DNA from: Rhizobium grahamii CCGE 502
GTDB lineage: Bacteria > Pseudomonadota > Alphaproteobacteria > Rhizobiales > Rhizobiaceae
Length of the DNA: 64,000 bases
NCBI RefSeq assembly: GCF_000298315.2
Contig: NZ_AEYE02000015.1
Coordinates: forward strand, 248,001 to 312,000
Direction: 5' to 3'
Each line of letters opens with the position of its first letter. Within the stretch, counting starts at the first letter, position 1. Made by a program: the position numbers and the translations under genes. The notes under the pieces were generated by a model. That model was not told the origin of the DNA and did no database searches. It worked only from the letters and a program-made list of their open reading frames with translations. Of the stretch, positions 16,434 to 26,160 are shown piece after piece.

Positions 16434-17270
16434 ATGGACGAAGCATACGATGTGAAACAAGAGGCTCCAACGGAACGCAAAGGCAAGCAAAAGAAGGCCA
16501 AGTCCTGGGATTACGACAAGGAGATCAAGCGGCTGCAGATTGAACTGGCCCATCTGCAGGCATGGGTAAAGAAATCGGGCGCCCGGATCGTCATTATCTT
16601 CGAGGGCCGCGACGCTGCCGGCAAGGGCGGCATGATCAAGAGGATAACGGAAAAGGTCAGTCCGCGCGTATTCCGTGTCATTGCTTTGCCCGCGCCCACC
16701 GATCGCGAGAAATCCCAGATCTACATGCAGCGTTATATTGCGTATTTGCCGGCAGCCGGCGAGGTCGTTATCTTCGACCGCAGCTGGTACAACCGCGCGG
16801 GCGTTGATCGCGTGATGGGCTTCGCCAGCGAGAAGAAGGCGCAGCGCTTCCTCGAACTGGCGCCCCGCTTCGAGGCGGCCATTGTCGAAAGCGGCGTCAT
16901 TCTGCTGAAGTACTTCCTGACTGTCAGCGAGGAAGAACAGGAACGCCGTTTCAAGCGCCGCATCGATGATCCGGTCAGACAGTGGAAGCTCAGCCCCATG
17001 GACGTGGAGTCCTACCAACGCTGGTGGGACTATACGCGGGCGTACGACGAGATGCTGCGGATGACAGACAGCAACCACGCTCCATGGTGGATCGTACCTT
17101 CCGACGACAAGGAGCGCGCCCGGATCAACTGCATCTCGCACATCCTGCAGTCGATCCCTTACGAGCGGGTAAAGTTCCAAGCACCGGATCTCGGCAAACG
17201 GCAGAAGCGACCGTCGAATTACGTGGAGGATCAGAGTCTTAGAAACACCGTGCCGGAGACGACGCGATGA
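16434..17270 (+). CDS. ppk2: Polyphosphate kinase 2
   Basis: 278 residues from ATG 16434, which has GGAGGGA upstream; the ATG at 16422 would place that site inside the gene. The P-loop IIFEGRDAAGKGGMIKRITE (about 50-70) and lid/Walker B region VIFDRSWYNRAGVDRVMGF (about 115-133) define PPK2. RRIDDPVRQWKLSPMDVESY and NHAPWWIVPSDDKERARIN are further signatures. PPK2 uses polyphosphate to phosphorylate nucleoside mono- or diphosphates in the cytoplasm. One domain and about 280 residues fit the class I type that acts mainly on GDP or ADP. It lies between the SulP and AI-2E genes. Confidence 0.93.
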   Translation: MDEAYDVKQEAPTERKGKQKKAKSWDYDKEIKRLQIELAHLQAWVKKSGARIVIIFEGRDAAGKGGMIKRITEKVSPRVFRVIALPAPTDREKSQIYMQRYIAYLPAAGEVVIFDRSWYNRAGVDRVMGFASEKKAQRFLELAPRFEAAIVESGVILLKYFLTVSEEEQERRFKRRIDDPVRQWKLSPMDVESYQRWWDYTRAYDEMLRMTDSNHAPWWIVPSDDKERARINCISHILQSIPYERVKFQAPDLGKRQKRPSNYVEDQSLRNTVPETTR

Positions 17271-17323
17271 CGCCTGATCCATTCGGACATGCCCTGTCGA
17301 AACTCTTGGGATAGGCACACACG

Positions 17324-18463
17324 ATGGAGCAACAGACGAGCGCGACCGCGATTGGAGCCAGTCCCGCGCAGATTTCGGTGGAGGCCCGGGTCAGCGACCT
17401 GGTTCGGATCGGCATCATTGGGCTCTTCGCCTATTGGAGCCTGCAGTTGATTGCGCCTTTCGCGCTGATCGTCATCTGGTCGGCGATCCTTGCGGTGGCG
17501 CTCTTTCCCTTGTTCAACGGCCTGTCCAAGCTGCTCGGGGATCGGCCCGTGCTTTCGGCCACGGTTATCGTCATCGCTTGCCTTGTGCTGATCATCGCAC
17601 CGCTGGCGCTGGTCGCCGTCAATTTCGCTGACGCAACGCAGGCCCTCGTGGCTCAATTGAAGTCCGACAATTTCACCCTACCCGCGGCGCCGGAAGCAAT
17701 ACGCGGTTGGCCTGTGGTCGGCGAGCGCCTTTATGCCGGCTGGAACCAGGTGGCGGGCAATCTTGCTGCGGCGATCATGAAATTCCAGGCGCCTCTTCGC
17801 GAAGTGATGGGCGTTATCCTCGCCAAGCTTGCGTCGATCGGCGGAGGAGTGTTGAGCTTCGTTGCTTCCATCATTCTCTCCGGCATCTTCCTCACCATGT
17901 CTCCCCGCCTTGCGACAACCATTCAGGTATTGGCCGGTCGCATCGGCGGTGAGAGGGGTGTGGGCTTCGCGCGGCTGGCGGGATCGACCGTTCGCAACGT
18001 CTCGCGCGGCGTTATCGGTGTTGCACTGCTTCAGACACTCCTCTGCGGCCTGTGTTTCGCCTTTTTCGATATTCCGGCACGCGGAGCTCTTACTTTTCTC
18101 GTCTTCATGCTTTGCCTGATGCAACTCGGCCCCGGCCTCGTTCTTATCCCGGCCATCGTTTGGGCATGGTTCTCCTGGCCGGCATCGATGGCCTTTGCCT
18201 TCACGATCGTCGCAATCCCGATCACGGTCGTCGACAACGTCTTGAAGCCGATCCTGATGTCGCGGGGGCTATCAACGCCAATGCCGGTAATCCTCATCGG
18301 CGTTATCGGCGGAACCCTTTCCCATGGTCTGCTCGGTCTGTTCTTGGGGCCGATTGTCCTCAGCGTCTTCTACGAGCTTCTGCACGCCTGGGCCTGGCCT
18401 TCGGACGTACCGAATGAAGCGACGAGTTCTCCGGCGATCACGGCGGGCGCGAAAGCAGATTGA
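17324..18463 (+). CDS. AI-2E family transporter (second copy)
   Basis: 379 residues. The soluble N-terminus (about 25 residues) is followed by paired helices near LVRIGIIGLFAYWSLQLIAP and FALIVIWSAILAVALFPLFN. A periplasmic loop around 105-150 and C-terminal helices including FLVFMLCLMQLGPGLVLIPA and the LSHGLLGLFLGPIVLSVFYE motif complete the permease. It is the same superfamily as the 6455 gene but only distantly similar in sequence. As third gene of the SulP-ppk2 unit it may export a metabolite in stress; no substrate can be inferred. The family is described as autoinducer, Na+(Li+)/H+ or general permease. Confidence 0.87.
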   Translation: MEQQTSATAIGASPAQISVEARVSDLVRIGIIGLFAYWSLQLIAPFALIVIWSAILAVALFPLFNGLSKLLGDRPVLSATVIVIACLVLIIAPLALVAVNFADATQALVAQLKSDNFTLPAAPEAIRGWPVVGERLYAGWNQVAGNLAAAIMKFQAPLREVMGVILAKLASIGGGVLSFVASIILSGIFLTMSPRLATTIQVLAGRIGGERGVGFARLAGSTVRNVSRGVIGVALLQTLLCGLCFAFFDIPARGALTFLVFMLCLMQLGPGLVLIPAIVWAWFSWPASMAFAFTIVAIPITVVDNVLKPILMSRGLSTPMPVILIGVIGGTLSHGLLGLFLGPIVLSVFYELLHAWAWPSDVPNEATSSPAITAGAKAD

Positions 18464-18623
18464 GACCGCATCTGCCGAGGTGATCCGCAGCAGGCGCCTC
18501 TATTGCATACTATCGATAAGCAACCATTTCAGGCTGGATCGCATGCAGCGGTTGCAGCCTTCGGTAGTTATGGCTAGTATCAGGTCCAGCTAAATATTTG
18601 CGTGATCTCGTTAGGGCGTCATC

Positions 18624-20393
18624 ATGAGCAGCGCAATAATCAAGCCCGTGAGGCCGACTGCCGAGGAAGTCTACCAGCAACTTGAACGAATCCTCTCGAG
18701 CGAAGAGTTCCACTCGCCGGAGCGAGGTCGCAGGTTTCTCGAATTCATCATAAGCGAGACCTTGGAGGGACGGTCGGAGTTCCTGAAGGCCTTCACGATT
18801 GCCAACGAGGTTTTCGGGCGCCAGGTCAACTTTGACGCCCAAAACGATCCAGTCGTCAGGATCGAAGCAGGTCGCGTTCGACGCGCGCTCGAACGCTACT
18901 ACCTTGTTGCCGGACAGATGGACACTGTGACGATCACCATACCAAAGGGCGGATACAGGCCTTACTTCGAGTATCACTGCCCGTCGGCACCGACGCTGCC
19001 TACACCAGCAGTCGGTTCGGCCCCATTTACGGAACAGGGCGACACGGTACGACCGCTTCCCCAGAACGCACGCCCGGTCCGTCAACAATTCATCGGCCTG
19101 ACGCTGGGCGCTGCTTTGCTGGTCGGAGCCGTCTCGCTTCATGTCTTTCTCACGCCGACATTTTCTATCTTGGGCAAGAGCCCTTCTGGAACATCGCAAA
19201 CGGAACCATCGGAACCACGAATTATTGTCGAGACTTTCGAGGGCGGCAGCCTTTCAACGACTGCCGCCAGCCTCGCGCATGGTCTTAGAGACGAAATCAT
19301 CGGCAAGCTTGCGAAGTTCGATGACATCGTCGTTGTTGCGGATTCGTCAAAAACCGAACAACGAAGCCAGACCGCTTATGGCTTGGAAGGCACCGTCCAG
19401 CTCGACGGAGACAGGCTGCGGCTAGCTGCCCGGCTGGTACGTCAGTCAGACGGGGTTGTCATCTGGGCGAACAACTACGATGCGGATGTTCGCGTGCAGG
19501 GCAAACTCGAGATTCAGGCTGACGCGGCCGAACAGATTGCCAGCGCCGTCGCCGAGCCATACGGCGCGGTCTTTGAGGCCGACGCCGACACAATCGCCCA
19601 GCAACCCCAGGCTGGAAATGCGGATGCCTATGCCTGCAGGCTAGCTTACTACAGCTATCGCCGGTCGATGGATGTTCAGAGTCACAAAGCGGCGCGCGAT
19701 TGCCTCCAGCGAGCGACGGAAATGTTTCCAAAGAGTGCCGTTTCCTGGGCGCTCCTGTCTCTGACCTATCTGGATGAAATGCGGTTTCGCTACAAGCTAG
19801 GCACAGCACCCACGGGCCAGACCCTGGAACTTGCAGCTGGCGCCGCGGCGACAGCAGCGTCGCTCGCGCCTAACGACGCACGCGTCTTGCAGGCTCTAAT
19901 GCTGGTGAGTTTCTTCAGAAACGACATCGACAAAGCGCTGCAGGCGGGCGCGGCCGCCTACGCATTGAATCCCAACGACACGGAAGTCGCGGGTGAGTAC
20001 GGTCTGCGACTGGCGATGTCCGGCAAATGGCCGTCTGGCTGCGAGCTGATTTCGAGCGCCGTCAACCGGAGCGCTGGACCGAAAGGATACTATGAAATCG
20101 GCATGGCATTGTGCGCACTCATGAGAGACGATATCCAGGCGGCGGAGCTTTGGTCACGCATGTCCGACCTGGAATACAATCCGATGCATCATCTCGTACT
20201 TCTCTCGATCCTCGGCACCGCCGGGAAGACAGCCGACGCCAAGCAGGAAGAGGATTGGCTGAACGCCCACGCACCAGGATTGATGAAGAATATCCGCCGG
20301 GAGGTCTCTCTGCGCCTACAACGGCCGGAGGATCAGGAAAGATTCTTCAGCGGCCTCCGGGCCGCGGGTATCGCAGTCGAACCTACGGGGTAG
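18624..20393 (+). CDS. Membrane regulator: winged-helix-like N-domain, TM helix, TolB-like domain and TPRs
   Basis: 589 residues. Residues 10-115 form the conserved N-domain found in rhizobial CyaC-like proteins: YQQLERILSSEEFHSPERGR, NFDAQNDPVVRIEAGRVRRA and VTITIPKGGYRPYFEYH. One membrane helix, FIGLTLGAALLVGAVSLHVF, lies near 155-175. The exported part begins with a TolB/adenylate-cyclase-associated domain (about 195-320: LAHGLRDEIIGKLAKFDDIV, GLEGTVQLDGDRLRLAARLV), followed by TPR-like helices to the end. No cyclase catalytic domain is present, so it is probably a one-component membrane-bound sensor. A shorter paralog is encoded convergently at 20528. Confidence 0.75.
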   Translation: MSSAIIKPVRPTAEEVYQQLERILSSEEFHSPERGRRFLEFIISETLEGRSEFLKAFTIANEVFGRQVNFDAQNDPVVRIEAGRVRRALERYYLVAGQMDTVTITIPKGGYRPYFEYHCPSAPTLPTPAVGSAPFTEQGDTVRPLPQNARPVRQQFIGLTLGAALLVGAVSLHVFLTPTFSILGKSPSGTSQTEPSEPRIIVETFEGGSLSTTAASLAHGLRDEIIGKLAKFDDIVVVADSSKTEQRSQTAYGLEGTVQLDGDRLRLAARLVRQSDGVVIWANNYDADVRVQGKLEIQADAAEQIASAVAEPYGAVFEADADTIAQQPQAGNADAYACRLAYYSYRRSMDVQSHKAARDCLQRATEMFPKSAVSWALLSLTYLDEMRFRYKLGTAPTGQTLELAAGAAATAASLAPNDARVLQALMLVSFFRNDIDKALQAGAAAYALNPNDTEVAGEYGLRLAMSGKWPSGCELISSAVNRSAGPKGYYEIGMALCALMRDDIQAAELWSRMSDLEYNPMHHLVLLSILGTAGKTADAKQEEDWLNAHAPGLMKNIRREVSLRLQRPEDQERFFSGLRAAGIAVEPTG

Positions 20394-20527
20394 CTGCGAT
20401 GACGGACACGTTTCGGACGCATCCGGCAGAGGATGTCGTCCGCCTTAGTTGACGTCCACCGGGACTAGCCTCCCGCGATTACAAGCCGCAATCTTCAGGA
20501 GAGCAAATCCTCCAGAGGAGGTGGACG

Positions 20528-21502
20528 TTACTGCCGCATGGACATCGCATCCGCGACCTGCCGCGCGATCTCATCCTGGATGTCGAGAATGCCGCCTTCG
20601 CGAAGGTTGTTGTCATAAGCGCCTGTCCAGACCACGGCTCCGTCTGCCCGATCAACTAATCGAATTTGGACATGCAGCCGGCCATTCTCTGTCTCCACGC
20701 TACCTTGCAAAAAGAGCTGCGCTTGATCTGCCGCGAGAGGCGCTTCCGTCCCCAGCGTCTTAACCGCGATTGAGTTGACTTTTGTAAGCTGCACGATGAT
20801 CCCGTCCGTCAACCCCTTGGCAATATCCGCGTCGCCATCGCCCCGGCCGATGCCGACCAACGGTTCGACGACGATCTGCGGCCGCAACTCATCGCGACGC
20901 GGCGAAGTCGCGACGAATATCGGGCGAAGCGAAGCGAACAATCCCTCGATCGGCCGTACCAGCGCGAAAACGCTCACGGCAAAAAGGACAACCAGTAAAC
21001 CAAGCGGCAGCAGCAGTTCGCGGTGTGCAACGCGGCGTTTCTCTTGCCTCGCCACGGCCTCATCGTCACCTCGTATTGAACGGGTTTCCGGTCCGACGTC
21101 CAGCTGGCCCGAAATGAAACTCGGTACGTATCCGCCCTTGGGAATGGTAATCTGAATGGGGTCGCCTTGCCCGGCCACCAGATAGTAACGCTCCAGCGCG
21201 CGGCGAATACGCCCGGTCTCGATACGAACAACCGGGTCGTTTTGCGCATCAAAGGAGGCATCACGGCCGAAGACAGCCTGGGCAATGGCATAGGCTTTCA
21301 GATTCTCCAGCCGCCCCGCCAAGCCTTCGTCGACGATGTACGCCAGAAACCTTCGGCTGCGATCCGGAACCTGGAACTCTGCGCTCGACAAGATGCGATC
21401 GAGTTGATCACGGACCCTTGCGGGTTCGGATGAGAGATCATCGCTTTGTCCGCCCGGCGAACTCATTGCCTCCTCCCGTAAGCAACTGCAAGTACGCTGC
21501 AT
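20528..21502 (-). CDS. Shorter paralog of the 18624 membrane regulator, without TPRs
   Basis: 324 residues. The N-domain (about 25-130) closely matches the 18624 protein: RDQLDRILSSAEFQVPDRSR, DASFDAQNDPVVRIETGRIR and ITIPKGGYVPSFISG. A membrane helix LLLPLGLLVVLFAVSVFALV (about 165-185) and a TolB-like domain follow, but the chain stops at IARQVADAMSMRQ, where the paralog continues into about 270 residues of TPRs. It may be a natural short form or a C-terminal truncation. The two genes are convergent with 134 bp between them and no clear relic of the missing part there. A GGAACG/CGTTCC inverted repeat (21514-21527) lies just upstream of its start. Confidence 0.72.
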   Translation of the reverse strand: MQRTCSCLREEAMSSPGGQSDDLSSEPARVRDQLDRILSSAEFQVPDRSRRFLAYIVDEGLAGRLENLKAYAIAQAVFGRDASFDAQNDPVVRIETGRIRRALERYYLVAGQGDPIQITIPKGGYVPSFISGQLDVGPETRSIRGDDEAVARQEKRRVAHRELLLPLGLLVVLFAVSVFALVRPIEGLFASLRPIFVATSPRRDELRPQIVVEPLVGIGRGDGDADIAKGLTDGIIVQLTKVNSIAVKTLGTEAPLAADQAQLFLQGSVETENGRLHVQIRLVDRADGAVVWTGAYDNNLREGGILDIQDEIARQVADAMSMRQ

Positions 21503-21679
21503 CTAACCAGTTTGGAACGCACGTTCCGAGCAAGCGGCAACAATCTGGCAACGTCCACTCGGTAGCTCCGCATAGTTGAAGTCGATTCCCGGGAGGCCGG
21601 CAAGGACCATGCAGCAACTCCCAGTACAATTCCTGAGATTACTTCGATCGGTCAATCGATAATTGATGATCGAGCCGAC

Positions 21680-22256
21680 AGCTCGGGCCGCATGGCGGCC
21701 AGCATCATGACCGCCCAGCCTGCCTGGCAATTTCCGATAATGCAGGGTTTGGCGTCGGCCTGCGGATGCAACGAGATGACTTTCTCCACAAACACGGCTT
21801 CGGCAAGCGCAATGTCTTCTATCGCCTGCGCCGGGACCGGCTCGGGGAGGAAACCGATAAAATAGCAGGGATGCCCGGCTCGCAGCGCGACGCCGATTTC
21901 GCTGTCCGCCTTGAACCCGCCAATGCCCGGCCCGTGTCCGGCCCTCGGATCCACGACCACGAACGGCCGGCGCGTCTCGTCGACCTCGATTCCAGTGGGT
22001 GGAATGATCCGAACCAGTGCGTAGTTGACGGGTTTCTCGAGGGAGCGCCCATCGAGGACAATTTCGGGCGTGAAGCTCAGTACGTGCGGAGCCGTCGCTT
22101 CGGCATGGGCCCGATACTGATTGCCGCGCTTTCGCATCACATCCCAGAACAGCAAACTACGCTGGGCAGAGCATCCTAGGCGTAATCGAAGAAGAACCCA
22201 GCAGGACGGAATTGAGCGGCGAAATCGGCTTTCGGAAGATAGGAAGGATACTGCAT
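21680..22256 (-). pseudogene. DUF3141 protein gene, degenerate and truncated
   Basis: From an ATG at 22256 behind GAGGAG the minus strand reads MQYPSYLPKADFAAQFRPAG and FFFDYA, then a TAG. After a further two-base shift the typical DUF3141 (PHA synthase-like hydrolase) sequence continues: AQRSLLFWDVMRKRGNQYRA, FVVVDPRAGHGPGIGGFKAD, GHPCYFIGFLPEPVPAQAIE and PCIIGNCQAGWAVMMLAAMR. The frame is lost again by one base after RPEL, where FGSII reappears, and all homology then ends. About half of the usual 700-800 residues is missing. The nucleophile motif GNCQAGWA is present but the product cannot be whole. Confidence 0.8.
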
Positions 22257-22418
22257 GCCAAATCTCCTCATTCGCGCTCTCAGCGAGAGACCAAAGATCT
22301 ATGCTCGAATGATATTCTCGATCTGCGTCCGCTCTGTGAAGGAACTGCCCCGCGGCTAGCCATCTGTTAGCCATCTGTTTGTTAGCAGTTGCAGCATAAC
22401 AGCCCCCGACCGCCGCAC

Positions 22419-22637
22419 CTACGTATCTTACGGTAGTATACGCCGTTGGCGAGCAGACATCATCTGGAGCGGTGGGCATTACATCCGGAACGACGTGTCG
22501 GTCGCCCGCCAGCCGTCGGATGCACCGTTCGTGACACATCGATGCTGCTTCTCGCACCCTACTCACAAAGGGCTTATGAAAACGAGTGAAGTGTGCGTAG
22601 ATTACAGGATTCTACTCTTCCTTGCGGCGTAACTTAC
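22419..22637 (+). promoter_or_regulatory. Upstream region of aspD with elements shared with the 14.2-kb region
   Basis: Contains CTACGTATCTTACGGTAG (22419-22436), whose ends are inverted repeats, and GGCGTAACTTAC (22626-22637), identical over 12 bases to 14229-14240. The core GTAACTTAC is palindromic. The positions, before aspD and before the SulP/13847 divergent promoters, suggest a common activator. No convincing -10 box could be chosen. The remaining sequence from 22257 to 22728 shows no gene I can support. Confidence 0.35.
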
Positions 22638-22734
22638 TTCCATGTCAGGAGTGTTCGACCGATCATCCCCGAACGTAAGCACAACGGCGGCGTCCACGCA
22701 ATTGGCGAGCGCTGCGTGACAAGGAGGAATGGTC

Positions 22735-24360
22735 ATGCCAGACGCTGGTATTTACGCCAAATTCGAGGACCTTAGCCCGTTTGAGATCAAGGATGAACTG
22801 ATCCGCCTGGCACAGGCCGACAAGGCCGGGCGCGTTTATCTTAACGCTGGGCGAGGAAATCCGAACTGGATTGCCACACGGGCGCGCGAGGCGTTCTTTC
22901 TGCTCGGGCAGTTCGCGCTCACCGAGGCCAAGCGAGTCTCTTATGACGAAGCAGCCGGTCTCGCGGGCATGCCTCCGACGGATGGCTGCTACGGCCGCCT
23001 GAAAGCCTGGGTGCAGAAACGCAAGGGCGACCCCGATATCCCCGGCGCCGAGACGCTCGAGGCGGTTGTCGATTTTGCCATCAAGAAATTCGCTTTCGAG
23101 CCGGATAAATTCGTCGATGAATTGACGGATTCAATCATCGGGGACCACTACCCCGTACCCGACCGTGCGCTTGTCCACAACGAAGCGATCACGCACGAAT
23201 ACCTGATGTGGGCCATGTGTGCCGGCCATCGTCCGAGCGCGAAATTCGACCTATACCCGGTCGAGGGTGGCACCGCGGCCATGTGCTATATCTTCAAGGC
23301 CCTGAAAAACGCCCGGCTGCTGAATTCCGGCGACACGATCGCGTTGGTCACGCCGATCTTTACGCCATATCTGGAGATGCCGCACCTCGAAGATTACGCG
23401 CTGAAGCAAGTTCACGTTTCGGCGGAGGCTGAGGATCGTTTCCAACTCACTGATGAAGACTTGAAAGCCCTCGAGGACAAGTCGGTTAAGGCTCTGTTCA
23501 TCGTCAATCCCGGCAATCCGTCGGCCGTTGCGCTTGATCCCGAGTCGATGGGACGTCTGGTGAAATTCGTGAAGACGAAACGCCCGGATCTAATGATCCT
23601 GACGGATGACGTCTACGGAACCTTCGTGCCGAATTTCGAGTCGGTGATGGGTCACCTGCCGCACAACACGATCGGCGTCTATTCTTACTCCAAGTATTTC
23701 GGCTGCACCGGCTGGCGCCTGGGCGTCGTCGCAGTCGCCCAGGACAACATCTTCGACAAGGCGATCCGCGCGTTGCCGGAATCTGCCCAGAAGCTGATGG
23801 ACGCCCGCTACAAGGCACTCACTCCGCATCCGCGAGAGATCAAATTCATCGATCGCATCGTCGCTGACAGCCGCGATGTAGCGTTGAACCACACCGCCGG
23901 CCTGTCGCTGCCGCAGCAGGTGATGATGTCGCTGTTCGGCCTCGTCGAGATGATGGACGAGGACAAGATCTATCAAAAAGCCTGCATGGCCATCTGCCAA
24001 CGGCGCTTCGACAAACTGATGAACGGGATGGGGATCGAGTTTCACGCCCGCCCCTATTTCGACCGCTACTACGGCATTATCGACTACGAATTCTGGGCGC
24101 GGAAGTATGTCGGCGACGAGGTGACCGACTGGGTCAAGCAGAACGTCCATCCGCTCGACATTGCCTTCAAGCTCGCCGAAGACCACGGCATCGTGGTTCT
24201 GAACGGATCGGGCTTCGATGCCCCCAACTGGTCGGTACGCGTATCGTTCGCCAACCTACCCGACGAGGCTTACGATTCGATCGGGCGCGCAATACGAGCG
24301 GTCGCGCGCGGCTATCTACAGGCCTATCGCGCGTCAAAGGGCGAGTTGGCGCAGCCCTAG
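22735..24360 (+). CDS. aspD: Bifunctional aspartate 4-decarboxylase / aspartate aminotransferase
   Basis: 541 residues from ATG 22735, seven bases after AAGGAGG; the ATG at 22729 is too close to that site. The enzyme removes the beta-carboxyl of aspartate, giving alanine and CO2, with PLP as cofactor. Family marks: GRGNPNWIATRAREAFFLLG (about 40-60), LYPVEGGTAAMCYIFKAL, LFIVNPGNPSAVALDPES, ILTDDVYGTFVPNF and the Schiff-base Lys region VYSYSKYFGCTGWRLG (Lys near 318). The long N-terminal extension typical of AspD is present. It is 48 bp before aspT. The two together consume an intracellular proton per turn and generate proton motive force (established for Tetragenococcus and Comamonas). Confidence 0.94.
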   Translation: MPDAGIYAKFEDLSPFEIKDELIRLAQADKAGRVYLNAGRGNPNWIATRAREAFFLLGQFALTEAKRVSYDEAAGLAGMPPTDGCYGRLKAWVQKRKGDPDIPGAETLEAVVDFAIKKFAFEPDKFVDELTDSIIGDHYPVPDRALVHNEAITHEYLMWAMCAGHRPSAKFDLYPVEGGTAAMCYIFKALKNARLLNSGDTIALVTPIFTPYLEMPHLEDYALKQVHVSAEAEDRFQLTDEDLKALEDKSVKALFIVNPGNPSAVALDPESMGRLVKFVKTKRPDLMILTDDVYGTFVPNFESVMGHLPHNTIGVYSYSKYFGCTGWRLGVVAVAQDNIFDKAIRALPESAQKLMDARYKALTPHPREIKFIDRIVADSRDVALNHTAGLSLPQQVMMSLFGLVEMMDEDKIYQKACMAICQRRFDKLMNGMGIEFHARPYFDRYYGIIDYEFWARKYVGDEVTDWVKQNVHPLDIAFKLAEDHGIVVLNGSGFDAPNWSVRVSFANLPDEAYDSIGRAIRAVARGYLQAYRASKGELAQP

Positions 24361-24408
24361 CGGGCGACGAACACTCCGTCGCAGTTCTACTCAGGAGATC
24401 ACGCCGTC

Positions 24409-26100
24409 ATGTTCGAATGGTTCGCCGAAACGCTTCGAAAATATCCCGAGATCGCGATCTTCCTATCGCTTGCGATCGGTTACTTCCTCGGAAAATTCAC
24501 CTATAAGGGTCTCGGCCTTGGGGCCGTCACCTCGACCTTGCTTGCGGCCGTGGTCATTGGTCAGCTCGGAATTACCGTGTCGCCGAACGTAAAATCGGTG
24601 TTCTTTCTCATGTTCCTTTTTGCGGTAGGATACGGCGTCGGCCCGCAATTTGTGCGGGGCATCGCGACCGATGGCCTGCCGCAGGCTGCCTTTTCGGTGA
24701 TCGTCTGCATCTACTGCCTTGCCGTTCCGGTGATCCTTGCGATGTTGGCGGGTTATGATATCGGTTCCGCTGCCGGTCTTTATGCCGGGTCTCAGACGAT
24801 CTCGGCCTCCATGGGCCTAGCGACGGACGCGATAAACCGCGCCGGCCTACCGCCCGACCAAGTAACTGCGACGCTCAACGCGATGCCGATAGCCTATGCG
24901 GTGACCTACATCTTCGGCACGGCGGGATCGGCAGTCATTCTCGCGCTTGTCGGTCCAAGACTTCTTGGAATCGACCTCGTCGCCGCCTGCAAGGACTATG
25001 AAACGCGCCATAGCGCCGCGGCAGAACTTGGTGGGGCAGGTTCGGCCTGGCACCGTTTCGAACTGCGCGCATACCGGATCAAGCCCGGTGGGCCCGTGGT
25101 TGGCCTGACGGCGGCGAAGGCCGAGGCGCTTATACCGAACGCACGGGTTTTTGTAGAGCGCATCCGTCGGGACGGCGCGATCCAGGAGGCGACGGCCGAT
25201 ACGGTTCTGCAGGCTGGCGATGTCGTTGCCGTGGTTGGTCCAACCGATGTGCTGGTAAACGTGCTTGGTCACGAAGCGGAGGAAGTCAACGATCCCGAAC
25301 TGCAGAATGTCCCAGCTGAAGGCGTCGACGTATTCGTTACCAGCAAGGAGATCGATGGCAAGAAGCTCTCCGAGATTGCCAAGTCGCCTGCCGCGCGTGG
25401 TGTATTCCTGCGCAAGATTGTGCGCGGAGCTACCGCGGTCGTCATCCCCATCCTGCCCGACACCGTCCTACACCGCGGCGACATCCTGACACTCGTCGGC
25501 CGCTCAAAGGACATTGCGGCCGCCACCAAACACATCGGCTATGCCGACCGAGCTACCGACGTCGCCGATGTCGCCTTCATCGGCGCTGCAATCGTATTGG
25601 GCGGGCTCGTCGGCGCGTTCGTCCTGAATGTTGCGGGCATACCGCTAACCCTCTCGACCGCCGGCGGCGCATTGATCTCGGGCCTTGTCTTCGGCTGGCT
25701 GCGATCAGTGCACCCCACATTCGGTCGGATTCCATCGTCGACCGTGTGGTTCATGAACTCCGTGGGCCTGAACGTCTTCATCGCGGTCGTCGGCCTTACC
25801 GCCGGGCCCGGATTCGTGGCAGGTCTCAAGGAACTCGGCGTCAGCCTCTTCCTCTGGGGCGTCGTCGCGACCACCATCCCCTTGATCCTCGCGATGTACA
25901 CCGGGAAGTATCTGTTCAAGTTCGACCCGGCCATACTGTTCGGCGCCTGCGCTGGCGCCCGGACCACCACCGCGGCCCTTGGCATGATTACCGACGCTGC
26001 GAAAAGCCAGGTTCCGGCCCTCGGCTATACCGTAACCTACGCCATCGGCAACACGCTACTGACGATCTGGGGCATGGTGGTCGTTATGCTGCTTGGCTAG
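24409..26100 (+). CDS. aspT: Aspartate:alanine antiporter
   Basis: 563 residues with about ten membrane segments in two groups (1-190 and 380-563), separated by a cytoplasmic part of about 190 residues holding two TrkA-C-like (RCK_C) regions ([20 protein letters not shown] and [18 protein letters not shown]). The AspT/YidE/YbjL duplication is visible in [20 protein letters not shown] and [20 protein letters not shown]. AspT exchanges external aspartate for internal alanine. This one-way coupling with AspD makes the transport electrogenic. The gene starts behind CAGGAG, 48 bp after aspD, and ends 60 bp before the converging 26161 gene. Confidence 0.93.
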   Translation: MFEWFAETLRKYPEIAIFLSLAIGYFLGKFTYKGLGLGAVTSTLLAAVVIGQLGITVSPNVKSVFFLMFLFAVGYGVGPQFVRGIATDGLPQAAFSVIVCIYCLAVPVILAMLAGYDIGSAAGLYAGSQTISASMGLATDAINRAGLPPDQVTATLNAMPIAYAVTYIFGTAGSAVILALVGPRLLGIDLVAACKDYETRHSAAAELGGAGSAWHRFELRAYRIKPGGPVVGLTAAKAEALIPNARVFVERIRRDGAIQEATADTVLQAGDVVAVVGPTDVLVNVLGHEAEEVNDPELQNVPAEGVDVFVTSKEIDGKKLSEIAKSPAARGVFLRKIVRGATAVVIPILPDTVLHRGDILTLVGRSKDIAAATKHIGYADRATDVADVAFIGAAIVLGGLVGAFVLNVAGIPLTLSTAGGALISGLVFGWLRSVHPTFGRIPSSTVWFMNSVGLNVFIAVVGLTAGPGFVAGLKELGVSLFLWGVVATTIPLILAMYTGKYLFKFDPAILFGACAGARTTTAALGMITDAAKSQVPALGYTVTYAIGNTLLTIWGMVVVMLLG

Positions 26101-26160
26101 TGGCGACCCGCGCGGTATCCGAGCTAGTCGGCATAGCGGATCCATGCGGTGAGCAACTTC

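Noticed and set aside
21514-21541. GGAACGCACGTTCC as an EcfG promoter for the 20528 gene
   Set aside because: The spacing from GGAAC to the next GTT on the minus strand is about 15, too short for the GGAAC-N16/17-CGTT consensus; only the inverted repeat itself is noteworthy.
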